A stretch of 64,000 nucleotides of DNA. Source: Enhydrobacter sp. GTDB taxonomy: Bacteria > Pseudomonadota > Alphaproteobacteria > Reyranellales > Reyranellaceae. Location: the NCBI RefSeq assembly GCF_030246845.1, contig NZ_CP126889.1, forward strand, positions 1 through 64,000, read 5' to 3'. The notes beneath the pieces are model-generated. The model was not told the origin of the DNA and searched no databases. It saw only the letters and a program-made list of their open reading frames with translations. Position numbers and translations under genes: made by a program. Shown in pieces: positions 18,361 to 28,911 of the stretch. Positions within the stretch are counted from its first letter, which is position 1; every line of letters starts with the position of its first letter.

Positions 18361-18625
18361 TCAGCGGCCGAATACCTTTGCCGCGGCTGCCTGGACGGCG
18401 GCGTTGTCGAACGGCTTGGTGAGGCGCGGCGCGTGGCGGAACTCCGGCGGGATGATCGCGCTGTTGTCGTAGCCCGTCACGAAGACGAAGGGCACGCCCT
18501 GGTCGACGAGCCGCAGGGCGGACGGTCTCGCAGCCGCACTCCTCGAGCAGGTCCCGCACCTGCTGGGCGACGAGGAAATTGTCCTCGACCACGAGGACGC
18601 GCAGGCCGCGAAGCGCGCATGGCAT
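18361..18625 (-). pseudogene. Response-regulator receiver domain with central deletion
   Basis: The N-terminal piece (frame from 18625) reads MPCALRGLRVLVVEDNFLVA then QQVRDLLEECGCETV, a normal CheY-like beta1-alpha1 with the acidic ED pair. The C-terminal piece, in another frame, reads LVDQGVPFVFVTGYDNSAII, then RLTKPFDNAAVQAAAAKVFG with the conserved Thr and Lys. The roughly 40 residues between, including the phosphorylated Asp, are missing and the frame changes at about 18515-18530. This should not function. It probably belonged to the kinase gene cluster just downstream. Confidence 0.8.
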
Positions 18626-18688
18626 CGAGGAACCCTCCCGGCCACGTAGGGCCGTCGCAGATGGCGAAAAAGCCGGATACAGAAGACA

Positions 18689-18760
18689 GTGTCATCCCGA
18701 GCGCAGCGAGGGATCTTTTGCAATGCCGACAAGGATCCCTCGCCATGCTCGGGATGACAC
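18689..18760. repeat. Dispersed palindromic repeat, full copy
   Basis: 72 bases: left arm GTGTCATCCCGAGCGCAGCG, a short loop (TTTTGCAATGCCGACAA) and right arm ending GCTCGGGATGACAC. It lies between the receiver pseudogene and the 3' end of the kinase gene. Confidence 0.92.
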
Positions 18761-18806
18761 CGTTTCCTGCAACGACCTTCTTGCCCTACGCGACAGGCCT
18801 TCCTGG

Positions 18807-22359
<3,553 letters not shown>

Positions 22360-22376
<17 letters not shown>

Positions 22377-22737
22377 CTCGCGGCGCGCCCTGCTGCTGCG
22401 GGCTGGTTAGCACTTCCCCACCACCTTCGCCATTGTGGATGAGTGCCTCGAGCAGGCGCACGCCGTCGTCGTCGTCCCGCGCGCGCCGCGCGAGCTGGTC
22501 GGCGAGGCTGGTCCGGCCCGACCGGCGTTCGTGCTCGGCCATGCGCCGCGCGAGGCCGGCGCGCTCCTGCTGCGCACGCAGCAGCGTGTCGAGCAGGCGG
22601 TCCACCTCCTCGCCCTGCGCTCCCGCCACCGCCGGCAGATAGGCCGGCAGGTCGCCCAGCAGGACGGGCAGGGCATCGATCCCGCCCGTCGAGGCGCCGA
22701 TGACCACGATGTCGCGGCTGGCCGCCGCTCCGTCCAT
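22360..22737 (-). pseudogene. CheB-type methylesterase with large in-frame central deletion
   Basis: From the ATG at 22737 the first 35 residues (RDIVVIGASTGGIDALPVLL, then GDLPAYLP) match the start of a stand-alone CheB catalytic domain with the Ser nucleophile. The next residues (GAQGEEVDRLLDTLLRAQQE, RAGLARRMAEHERRSGRTSL) match the C-terminal helical tail seen in such proteins. About 250 residues carrying the catalytic His and Asp are absent, though the frame stays open. The last 17 bases overlap the kinase gene start. A short expressed remnant is possible, but esterase activity is not. Confidence 0.75.
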
Positions 22738-22870
22738 GAGCCCGGCCTCCCGCTCCGCCGCATTGTCAGGACTGCGAGGTGAACGTCCGACGCGGCGACG
22801 ATGTTGCACGCACGCGCAACGACCCTCGCCCGGCCGGGCGAGGGTCGCTACGGACGGTCAGGCCGACCGC

Positions 22871-23107
22871 TCAGTGATAATAATAGTAGTCGCGGCGAGG
22901 CGTGGTGGCCGCACCGATGGCCGCACCGCCCAGGCCGCCCACGACGGCGCCGCCCAGCGGCGCGCCCATCGTCGAGCCGACCACGGCGCCCGTGCCGGCG
23001 CCGATCGCGCCGCCGGTGAGCGCCCGGTCCGTCGGGTTGTCGCCGCAGCCCGCGAGCAGCAGCCCCAGGGCGGCGATCGCGGCGAAGTGCGCGTGTCGGA
23101 TGGTCAT
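22871..23107 (-). CDS. Glycine-zipper lipoprotein
   Basis: 78 residues: signal with lipobox (LGLLLAGC, Cys about residue 21), DNPTDRALTGGAIGAGTGAV then VVGSTMGAPLGGAVVGGLGG, a glycine-zipper membrane motif, and a Tyr/His-rich tail (PRRDYYYYH). Such small lipoproteins sit in the outer membrane or periplasm; their role is unclear. Stands alone between the chemotaxis remnant and the repeat array. Confidence 0.78.
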   Translation of the reverse strand: MTIRHAHFAAIAALGLLLAGCGDNPTDRALTGGAIGAGTGAVVGSTMGAPLGGAVVGGLGGAAIGAATTPRRDYYYYH

Positions 23108-23230
23108 GGGGTCCTCCAGAGCATTGTCGCTGCATCTAACGTGAGACCCCGGCCCGCGTTCCCCGCCTGCCGCGGGTTCTTCGTGGCCGATATGTGGCAT
23201 CCAGCGGGACACCGTTCGCCAAAGGACCGG

Positions 23231-23355
23231 TGTCGTCCCGAGCGCATGCGAGGGATCTTTCGCGGCGTCCGACGAAAGATCCCTCACGTCGTTCGGGATG
23301 ACACTGCTTGCGTTCGGGATGACACTGCTTGCGTTCGGGACGACACCGTTCTCGT
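23231..23355. repeat. Palindromic repeat followed by tandem half-arms
   Basis: A full copy (left arm GTGTCGTCCCGAGCGCATGC at 23231, right arm ending GTTCGGGATGACAC near 23305), then its last 21 bases (CGTTCGGGATGACACTGCTTG) repeated about three more times with increasing change up to 23355. The tandem part shows local slippage of the right arm. Confidence 0.85.
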
Positions 23356-23397
23356 TCGGAACGACGCCTTCCCCCTGTCTTGACGCCCGCCTTCATA

Positions 23398-23415
23398 CGG
23401 TTAACGTGTTAAACA
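23398..23415. promoter_or_regulatory. Candidate MarR operator upstream of the oxygenase operon
   Basis: TTAAC-GT-GTTAA (23401-23412), an exact inverted repeat in an AT-rich island, 20 bases upstream of the oxygenase start and ahead of its ribosome binding site (GGCGGAG). Size and symmetry suit the HpaR-like regulator encoded in the same operon. Inference only. Confidence 0.45.
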
Positions 23416-23431
23416 ACAGGCGGAGAACGGC

Positions 23432-24634
23432 ATGGACGATCTCGACACCGGCACCGGCTACGAAAGCAGGCCGCCGAGCTACATCGCGGCCCTGACCGAG
23501 GTCGGGCGCGGCACGCCGATGGGCGAGCTGATGCGCCGCTACTGGCATCCGGTCGGGCTCGCCTCGCACGCGACCCGCACGCCGCGCGAGGTGCGCGTGC
23601 TGGGCGAGGACCTGGTGCTGTTCCGCGACGGCCGGGGCCGGCCCGGCCTGGTGCGGGCGCGCTGCTGCCATCGCGGCACCACGCTCTACTACGGCAAGGT
23701 CGAGGAGCGCGGCATCCGCTGCTGCTATCACGGCTGGCTGTTCGACGTCGAAGGCCGCTGCCTCGAGCAGCCCTGCGAGCCCGAGGGCGGCCGCCTGCGC
23801 GACCGCGTGCGCCAGCCCTGGTATCCGGTGCAGGAGCGCTACGGCCTCGTCTTCGCCTACATGGGACCGCCGGCGAAGAAGCCGGTGCTGCCGCGCTACG
23901 AGTGCCTGGAGGTGCTGGAGCCGGGCGAGTTCGTCGACGCCGACGACACCAGCATCGGCAGCGGCGGCGACGCGGTCGCGCCCTGCAACTGGCTGCAGCA
24001 TTTCGAGAACGTGCTCGACACCTTTCACGTGCCGATCCTGCACGGGAACTTCAGCGGCACGCAGTTCACCGAGGTCATGAACCAGATGCCCAGGGTGACG
24101 TGGGACTACACGCCGCGCGGCGTGAAGGCCTTCTCTGTCCGCACGCTCGACGACGGGCGGCTCATGCGGCGCACCACCGAGGTCGCGTTGCCGACCCTGC
24201 GCGTGGTGCCCAACCCCTATGTCGGCGGCTACGGCCGGGTCGAGAGTCTGGGCTGGACGCTGCCGATCGACGACACCCACTACCGCATCTACACCGCCGG
24301 CCGCGTGCGCGAGAAAGGCGTGTTCCTGCCCAGAGGCCCCGGCGCGGCCGCCAACCGCAGGCGCTGGAAGGACATGACGCCGGAGGAACGGCGCGACGCG
24401 CCCGGCGACTGGGAGGCGCAGATCGGCCAGGGCGCCATCACCTTCCATTCCGACGAGCACCTCGCCACCAGCGACCAGGGCATCCTGCTGCTGCGCCGGC
24501 TGCTGAACAGCCAGGTGAACGCGGTGCAGCGGGGCGAGGACCCGGTCGGCGTGAGCTTCGATCCAGCCGCGCCGCCGATCGCCTTCGAGGCCGGCAACTT
24601 CGTCGTCGATGCCCGGGACGCCGCCGCTTCATGA
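23432..24634 (+). CDS. Rieske non-heme iron ring-hydroxylating oxygenase, alpha subunit
   Basis: 400-residue terminal oxygenase. Rieske [2Fe-2S] ligands CxH (RARCCHRG, about residue 77) and CxxH (RCCYHGW, about 95); mononuclear iron site in NWLQHFENVLDTFHVPILHG with the bridging Asp and two His. The C-terminal domain resembles the phthalate/vanillate-type single-component alpha subunits (AYMGPPAKKPVLPRYE; HRIYTAGR-like YRIYTAGRVREKG). It would need a separate reductase, not seen here. Its stop overlaps the regulator start by four bases (ATGA). The substrate is probably an aromatic or cyclic acid; it cannot be named. Confidence 0.88.
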   Translation: MDDLDTGTGYESRPPSYIAALTEVGRGTPMGELMRRYWHPVGLASHATRTPREVRVLGEDLVLFRDGRGRPGLVRARCCHRGTTLYYGKVEERGIRCCYHGWLFDVEGRCLEQPCEPEGGRLRDRVRQPWYPVQERYGLVFAYMGPPAKKPVLPRYECLEVLEPGEFVDADDTSIGSGGDAVAPCNWLQHFENVLDTFHVPILHGNFSGTQFTEVMNQMPRVTWDYTPRGVKAFSVRTLDDGRLMRRTTEVALPTLRVVPNPYVGGYGRVESLGWTLPIDDTHYRIYTAGRVREKGVFLPRGPGAAANRRRWKDMTPEERRDAPGDWEAQIGQGAITFHSDEHLATSDQGILLLRRLLNSQVNAVQRGEDPVGVSFDPAAPPIAFEAGNFVVDARDAAAS

Positions 24635-25128
24635 GCGAGCGCAAGCGCATCGTCGATTTCCCGCGGCCGCGCCTCATGGACGACACGCAGTCGCTGCCGA
24701 TCGCGCTCCTGCGCGCGCGCGAGGCGGTGATGGCCTGGTTCCGGCCGCACCACCGCAAGGGCGGCGTCACCGAGCAGCAGTGGCGCGTGATCCGCGTCCT
24801 CTATTTCGGGGGCGAGATGGAAGCGGGCGAGCTCGCCCGGCGCGCCTGGCTGCTGGCGCCGAGCCTCTCGCGCATCCTGAAGGACCTCGAGGCGGCGAAA
24901 TACATAAGGCGCCGGCCGGGCGAGTCCGATTCGCGCCAGAGCCTGGTCTCGCTCTCGCCCAGGGGCACGGCCATGGTGAACCGCGTCGCGCCCTTCCTCG
25001 ACGGCATCCATCGCGAGATCGCGCGGCGCGTCGGTCCCGATCGGGTCGAGGCGCTGCTGGCGCTGCTCGACCAGCTCGAACGCGCGCTGGCGCCGGCGCC
25101 CGAGGCGAGACGGAGGTCGAGAAAGTGA
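24631..25128 (+). CDS. MarR/HpaR-type transcriptional regulator
   Basis: 165 residues. N-terminal LPIALLRAREAVMAWFRPHH and VTEQQWRVIRVLYFGGEMEA match the HpaR branch (regulators of aromatic acid breakdown); winged helix: GELARRAWLLAPSLSRILKD (recognition helix), YIRRRPGESDSRQSLVSLSP (wing). Coupled by ATGA to the Rieske gene before it and by a GTGA overlap to the binding-protein gene after it. It probably represses the operon until an aromatic ligand binds, using the inverted repeat at 23401-23412; that link is inferred. Confidence 0.88.
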   Translation: MSERKRIVDFPRPRLMDDTQSLPIALLRAREAVMAWFRPHHRKGGVTEQQWRVIRVLYFGGEMEAGELARRAWLLAPSLSRILKDLEAAKYIRRRPGESDSRQSLVSLSPRGTAMVNRVAPFLDGIHREIARRVGPDRVEALLALLDQLERALAPAPEARRRSRK

Positions 25129-26345
25129 CGCTCACCACCGGCCGGTCCATCCTCGCCGCGGCGGCCGCTCTCCTGTCGATGCTCGCGCTGCGCCCCCTCG
25201 CCGCCCAGACGCCGCCCGAGCCCGGCGTCACCGCGACCGCGATCAAGCTCGGCCAGACCGCGCCCTACAGCGGTCCCGTCTCCGCCTATGGCACGTTCGG
25301 CCGCGCCTCGCAGGCCTACTTCGCCATGGTGAACGATCAAGGCGGCGTCAACGGGCGGCGGATCGACCTCGTGGTGGCCGACGACGGCTTCAGCCCGCCC
25401 AAGGCGGTCGAGCAGACGCGCCGGCTGGTGGAAGCCGAGGGCGTGTTCGCCATGTTCGCCTCGGTCGGCACAGCGACCAACCTCGCAGTGCGCAAGTACC
25501 TCAACCAGCGGCACGTGCCGCAGCTCCTGCTGCAAAGCGGCATCGCAAAGTTCAACGACCCGAAGGAGTTCCCGTGGTCGCTCTCGGGCCTGCCCAACTA
25601 CGAGACCGAGGTGAAGGCGTTCGCCCGGCACATTCTGGCGGTGCGGCCGCATGGCAAGGTGGCGATCCTCTACCAGAACGACGATTTCGGTAAGGAGTAC
25701 CTCGCCGGCCTGCGCATCGGCCTCGGCGCGCGGGCGGAGGAGATGCTGGTGGGCGAGCAGAGCTTCGAGCTCAGCGATCCCACCGTCGAATCGCAGGTCA
25801 TCGCGCTGCGCGGCAGCGGCGCCGACGTGCTGCTGATCGTGGCGACCCAGAAGCAGACCGTGCAGGCGCTGCGCAAGGCGCGCGATCTCGACTGGCATCC
25901 GCTGACGCTGGTCGCCTTCCCCGCCGCCTCGATCGCCCGCACCTACATCCCGGCCGGGATCGAGGCGTCGAAGGGCGCCGTCTCGTCGTCGGTGTTCGTC
26001 GATCCGTCCGATCCCGCGGTGCAGGACGAGCCGGAGGTCAAGGCCTACAAGGCGTGGATGGACAAATACTACCCGTCCGGCGACAAGGCCGACGGGCTCC
26101 ATGTCGCGGCCTATGTCGAGGGCCAGTTGATGGTCGAGATGCTGAAGCGCTGCGGCACTGCCGTGACGCGCCGATGCGTGATGGACCAGGCGGCCCACCT
26201 GCACGACCTGCACGTGGCGATGCTGCGGCCCGGCATCACCGTCGGCACGTCGCCCGACAACTACAACCTCTTCAAGACGCTGCAGATGCTGACCTTCGAC
26301 GGCCACCGCCTCGTCCCCACCGGCGTCCCCATCGCCGCGGAGTGA
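25125..26345 (+). CDS. Branched-chain amino-acid-type ABC substrate-binding protein
   Basis: 406 residues (GTG start overlapping the previous stop). Signal peptide TTGRSILAAAAALLSMLALR to PLAAQ, then the type I periplasmic-binding fold (Peripla_BP_6): IKLGQTAPYSGPVSAYG, RASQAYFAMVNDQGGVNGRR, VVADDGFSPPKAVEQTRRLV, LQSGIAKFNDPKEFPW, VAILYQNDDFGKEYLAGL and TFDGHRLVPTG. Such proteins linked to ring-hydroxylating oxygenases often bind aromatic acids, so it may deliver the operon's substrate. The permease and ATPase genes are not in the window. Start fits the overlap and the signal peptide. Confidence 0.88.
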   Translation: MTLTTGRSILAAAAALLSMLALRPLAAQTPPEPGVTATAIKLGQTAPYSGPVSAYGTFGRASQAYFAMVNDQGGVNGRRIDLVVADDGFSPPKAVEQTRRLVEAEGVFAMFASVGTATNLAVRKYLNQRHVPQLLLQSGIAKFNDPKEFPWSLSGLPNYETEVKAFARHILAVRPHGKVAILYQNDDFGKEYLAGLRIGLGARAEEMLVGEQSFELSDPTVESQVIALRGSGADVLLIVATQKQTVQALRKARDLDWHPLTLVAFPAASIARTYIPAGIEASKGAVSSSVFVDPSDPAVQDEPEVKAYKAWMDKYYPSGDKADGLHVAAYVEGQLMVEMLKRCGTAVTRRCVMDQAAHLHDLHVAMLRPGITVGTSPDNYNLFKTLQMLTFDGHRLVPTGVPIAAE

Positions 26346-26358
26346 CGCAATAATGTTG

Positions 26359-26391
26359 GTGTCATCCCGAGAGAAGCGAGGGATCTTTGGG
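26359..26391. repeat. Palindromic repeat, left arm only
   Basis: GTGTCATCCCGAGAGAAGCG followed by AGGGATCTTTGG, 13 bases after the binding-protein stop. The right arm is absent; a pair of other inverted repeats starts at once after it. Confidence 0.8.
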
Positions 26392-26399
26392 CGCCCGTC

Positions 26400-26489
26400 G
26401 TTATACGCTATCTGCGGGAAACGTATAACCAGCTTGATCGTCCAGCGCAAAAGCGTCAATCTTATACGTTATTCGCAATTAACGTATAA
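26400..26489. promoter_or_regulatory. Two related inverted repeats before the nucleotidyltransferase gene
   Basis: Copy 1, 26400-26429: GTTATACG, 14 bases, CGTATAAC. Copy 2, 26462-26489: TTATACGTT, 10 bases, AACGTATAA (perfect 9-bp arms). Centres are about 61 bases apart, near six helical turns. Copy 2 ends five bases before the ATG, covering the place of a ribosome binding site. The arms are shared (TTATACG/CGTATAA), so both probably bind one protein. AT content is far above the surroundings. Confidence 0.7.
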
Positions 26490-26494
26490 ATTGG

Positions 26495-27574
26495 ATGCCG
26501 CCCGCTCCCAAGCCGCTGTCGCTCACCTTCCAGACCACCTACGCCGAGCTTCTGGACCAGTGCGCACTCGATGCCTTCAACGAGGCGTTCCCCGAGGCGG
26601 GCACGTTCGTCGCGAAGGAAGTCGGCGGCCGGCGCTACTGGTATTTCCAGCTCCCCGCCTCGCAGGGACAGAAACAGAGATATGTCGGCCCCGAGACCCC
26701 GCAGCTCCTGAAGCATATCGAGCAGCATCGGCAGGCGCGTGACGCCGAACGCACGCGGCGCTCTCTCGTCTCGACCCTTGTCAGGTCGGCGGCGCTTCCC
26801 CGCCCGCTGCCCCGCATCGGCGAGATCGTCGCGGCGCTGGCACGGGCCGGGGTCTTCCGCCTGCGCGGCGTGCTGGTCGGAACCGTCGCCTACCAGACCT
26901 ACCCGGGCCTCCTGGCCATGCGCCTCCCCGCAGCCTCGCTCGCGACCGGCGACGTCGACATCGCGCAGTTCACCAATGTCTCGGTGGCGGTGAAGGACGC
27001 GACCGCTCCAATGCTCGATGTTCTCAAGGCCGTCGATGCGAGCTTTCGCGCCGTGCCCCATCTGCACGACAGCCGCCGCTCCGTGACCTACCGCGCGGCC
27101 GACGGCGTGCGCGTGGATTTCCTCACGCCCAACGAAGGACCTGCGACCGACAAGCCCAGACGCCTTCCGGCGCTCGGCACCGACGCCGAGCCGCTGCGCT
27201 TCCTCGATTTCCTGATCCATTCACCCGAGCCCGCCGTGCTCCTGCACGACATCGGAGTTTACGTCCTGGTGCCGACACCGGAGCGCTATGCCGTACACAA
27301 GCTCATCGTCGCGCAGCGCCGCGTCGGCCCGGGCAACGTCAAGCGCGGCAAGGACCTCGTCCAGGCGCAGGCTCTGCTCGACCGGCTCGTCGCGGCGAGG
27401 CCCAGGGAGCTGCGCGCCGTGTGGCGCGAGGCCGAGCGCCGCAGCGCCAAATGGTCCGGATACATGCGCAGAAGCCTGGCCGAGATCGACCCCGCCGTGC
27501 GCGACAGGACGCTGGCGCTGGTCGGTGGGACTCGCAGGAAAGATCCCTTGTGTCTTTGTGATTTGCGAGAATAA
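26495..27574 (+). CDS. GSU2403-type nucleotidyltransferase-fold protein, 3' end altered by IS110
   Basis: 359 residues. An N-terminal helical part with VGGRRYWYFQLPASQGQKQR and RYVGPETPQL is followed by the nucleotidyltransferase core: FRLRGVLVGTVAYQTYPGLL (Gly-rich start) and LATGDVDIAQF with the metal-binding DVD pair, then VDFLTPNEG and a C-terminal HKLIVAQRR helix. This matches the NTP_transf_8 (GSU2403) family, of unknown role, sometimes viewed as toxin-like. Expression may be controlled by the two inverted repeats. After KDP the last residues are encoded by the inserted IS; the frame without it would read KDPSLRSG and stop inside a palindromic repeat arm, so the change is minor. Confidence 0.8.
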   Translation: MPPAPKPLSLTFQTTYAELLDQCALDAFNEAFPEAGTFVAKEVGGRRYWYFQLPASQGQKQRYVGPETPQLLKHIEQHRQARDAERTRRSLVSTLVRSAALPRPLPRIGEIVAALARAGVFRLRGVLVGTVAYQTYPGLLAMRLPAASLATGDVDIAQFTNVSVAVKDATAPMLDVLKAVDASFRAVPHLHDSRRSVTYRAADGVRVDFLTPNEGPATDKPRRLPALGTDAEPLRFLDFLIHSPEPAVLLHDIGVYVLVPTPERYAVHKLIVAQRRVGPGNVKRGKDLVQAQALLDRLVAARPRELRAVWREAERRSAKWSGYMRRSLAEIDPAVRDRTLALVGGTRRKDPLCLCDLRE

Positions 27575-27730
27575 GCGAACGGGCGGCCGTTTGAGCAGCC
27601 GCCCGTCGCCGGCCCTGAGCCCGGAGATCCCTAAGGCAAGAGCCTGCCAGCGAGCGAGGGCCAGGGCCGGTGTCTTCCTTAAACCCGAACAGTTGCCTGG
27701 GCGCGAAGCCCGGACGAGCAAGGAAGGGAG
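27575..27730 (+). ncRNA. Candidate bridge RNA of the IS110 element
   Basis: Leader between the left end and the transposase. Visible stems: GGGCGGC/GCCGCCC (27581-27604); CCGGCCCT (27609-27616) with AGGGCCGG (27663-27670), closing a 46-base loop; CTTCCTT (27674-27680) with AAGGAAG (27720-27726), closing a second loop. The first loop holds AGATCCCT (27625-27632), identical to the left target plus core, and CAGCGAG (27648-27654), complementary to core plus right target (CTCGCTG). The second loop holds ACAGTTGC (27689-27696), identical to the element's right end. Right donor pairing is weak (CAAG, 27719-27722). Confidence 0.75.
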
Positions 27731-27737
27731 ACGGAGG

Positions 27738-28691
27738 ATGACACAGAAGCGGACGCTTGTCGGCCTCGACATTGCCAAGGGAAAGATCGATGCGGCGATC
27801 CGGTCGGCGGGCGCGGAAGCGTCGTTCGCCCATGACGCCGCGGGGCGTCGGCGGCTGCTGGAGTGGCTGGCCGAACATGGCGTCGCCACGGCGGTGATGG
27901 AGGCCAGCGGCGGCTACGAGAGGAGCTGGGCCGGCCTGTTGCGCGAGGCTGGGCTGGCAGTGGTGATCGTCGACCCCCAGCGGGTGCGCCACTTCGCCCG
28001 GTCGGCCGGACAGCGGGCCAAGACCGATGCCATCGACGCCCGCATGATCGCCTGGTTCGGCGAGGTATTCGAGGATCTTACCGGCCAGGCCCGGGACGAG
28101 GAGCGCCAGGAACTCGACCAGCTGGTCACGGCCCGTCTCGGCATGGTGCGGCTGAAGGGGCAGATCGAGAGCTGGAATGAGCACGAGCAGCCCAAGGCGG
28201 TGCGCAAGATCCATCAGGCGCTGCTCGAGGCGGTGGGCGCTCAGCTGGCCAAGCTCGAGGCCGTCATCGCCGCCAGGATCGCCACGGTCGAGCGCTTCGC
28301 GCGGCAGGCCGAGATCCTCCACAGCGTGCCGGGGCTGGGCGACGCGGCGGTTGCCGGCCTGATCGCCTTGCTGCCCGAGCTCGGCCGCGTCGACCGCCAG
28401 GCCGCGGCCGCCTTGCTCGGGGTGGCGCCCTTCGCCGACGACAGCGGTGAGCGGCGCGGCCAACGCCATATTCAGGGCGGGCGTCGCAAGCTGCGCACGC
28501 TGCTGTACATGCCGATCCTCAGCGCCATCCAGCACAATCCGGTGCTCAAGGCCCACTACCAGCGGCTGCGCGCCAGGGGCAAGAAGCCCAAGGTCGCCTT
28601 GATCGCCTGCATGCGCAAGCTGATCGGCATCCTCAACACCATGCTGCAGCGCTCCCAGACATGGGACCCAGTCAAACACGCCATCGCCTGA
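27738..28691 (+). CDS. IS110-family transposase (DEDD recombinase)
   Basis: 317 residues with both parts of the family: N-terminal RuvC-like DEDD domain (LVGLDIAKGKIDAAI, first Asp; AVMEASGGYE, Glu; KTDAIDARMIAWF, Asp pair) and C-terminal Transposase_20 domain (EILHSVPGLGDAAVAGLIAL; LGVAPFADDSGERRGQRHIQ, with the region of the catalytic Ser; RRKLRTLLYMPILSAI). The ribosome binding site GGAGACGGAGG lies at the foot of the leader RNA's last stem, so RNA folding may affect translation. All key residues are present and the frame is intact, so the element may be active. Confidence 0.93.
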   Translation: MTQKRTLVGLDIAKGKIDAAIRSAGAEASFAHDAAGRRRLLEWLAEHGVATAVMEASGGYERSWAGLLREAGLAVVIVDPQRVRHFARSAGQRAKTDAIDARMIAWFGEVFEDLTGQARDEERQELDQLVTARLGMVRLKGQIESWNEHEQPKAVRKIHQALLEAVGAQLAKLEAVIAARIATVERFARQAEILHSVPGLGDAAVAGLIALLPELGRVDRQAAAALLGVAPFADDSGERRGQRHIQGGRRKLRTLLYMPILSAIQHNPVLKAHYQRLRARGKKPKVALIACMRKLIGILNTMLQRSQTWDPVKHAIA

Positions 28692-28840
28692 GCCCGCCGT
28701 CGGCGCTCCGCGCCGACGGCCTGAAAGCCGATCAGCCCGGTGAGCGGGCGGGGTCAAGGCCGCAGCCGCCGAAGGCGGAGGCGCATAGCGCCTGCCTTGA
28801 GCCCGAACGATCACCGGGCTACCTCAACATCACAGTTGCT

Positions 28841-28900
28841 CGCTGCGCTCGGGATGACACCAATTTTTGTGTCATCCCGAGGCCAAGCCGAGGGATCTTT
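28841..28900. repeat. Palindromic repeat arms beside the IS110 right end
   Basis: 28841-28860 is the outer part of the right arm split by the IS (CGCTGCGCTCGGGATGACAC). After eight AT-rich bases a new left arm follows (GTGTCATCCCGAGGCCAAGC to GGGATCTTT, 28869-28900), 12 bases from the stop of the next gene. Confidence 0.85.
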
Positions 28901-28911
28901 GTTGCGGCGAC

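Larger units (their letters stand above)
27547..28840 (+). mobile_element. IS110-family insertion sequence in a palindromic repeat
   Basis: About 1.29 kb. The left flank GGAAAGATCC-CT (to 27548) and right flank CT-CGCTGCGCTCGGGATGAC (from 28839) join to an uninterrupted right arm of the dispersed palindrome, so the element sits at a CT dinucleotide that is present at both ends and no target duplication beyond CT is made. This is the mode of IS110 recombinases. It carries one transposase gene and a structured 5' leader. There are no terminal inverted repeats, as expected. Confidence 0.88.

Noticed and set aside
27713..27722. Right-donor guide of the IS110 bridge RNA
   Set aside because: Only CAAG pairs with the right donor (CTTG); too short to claim.
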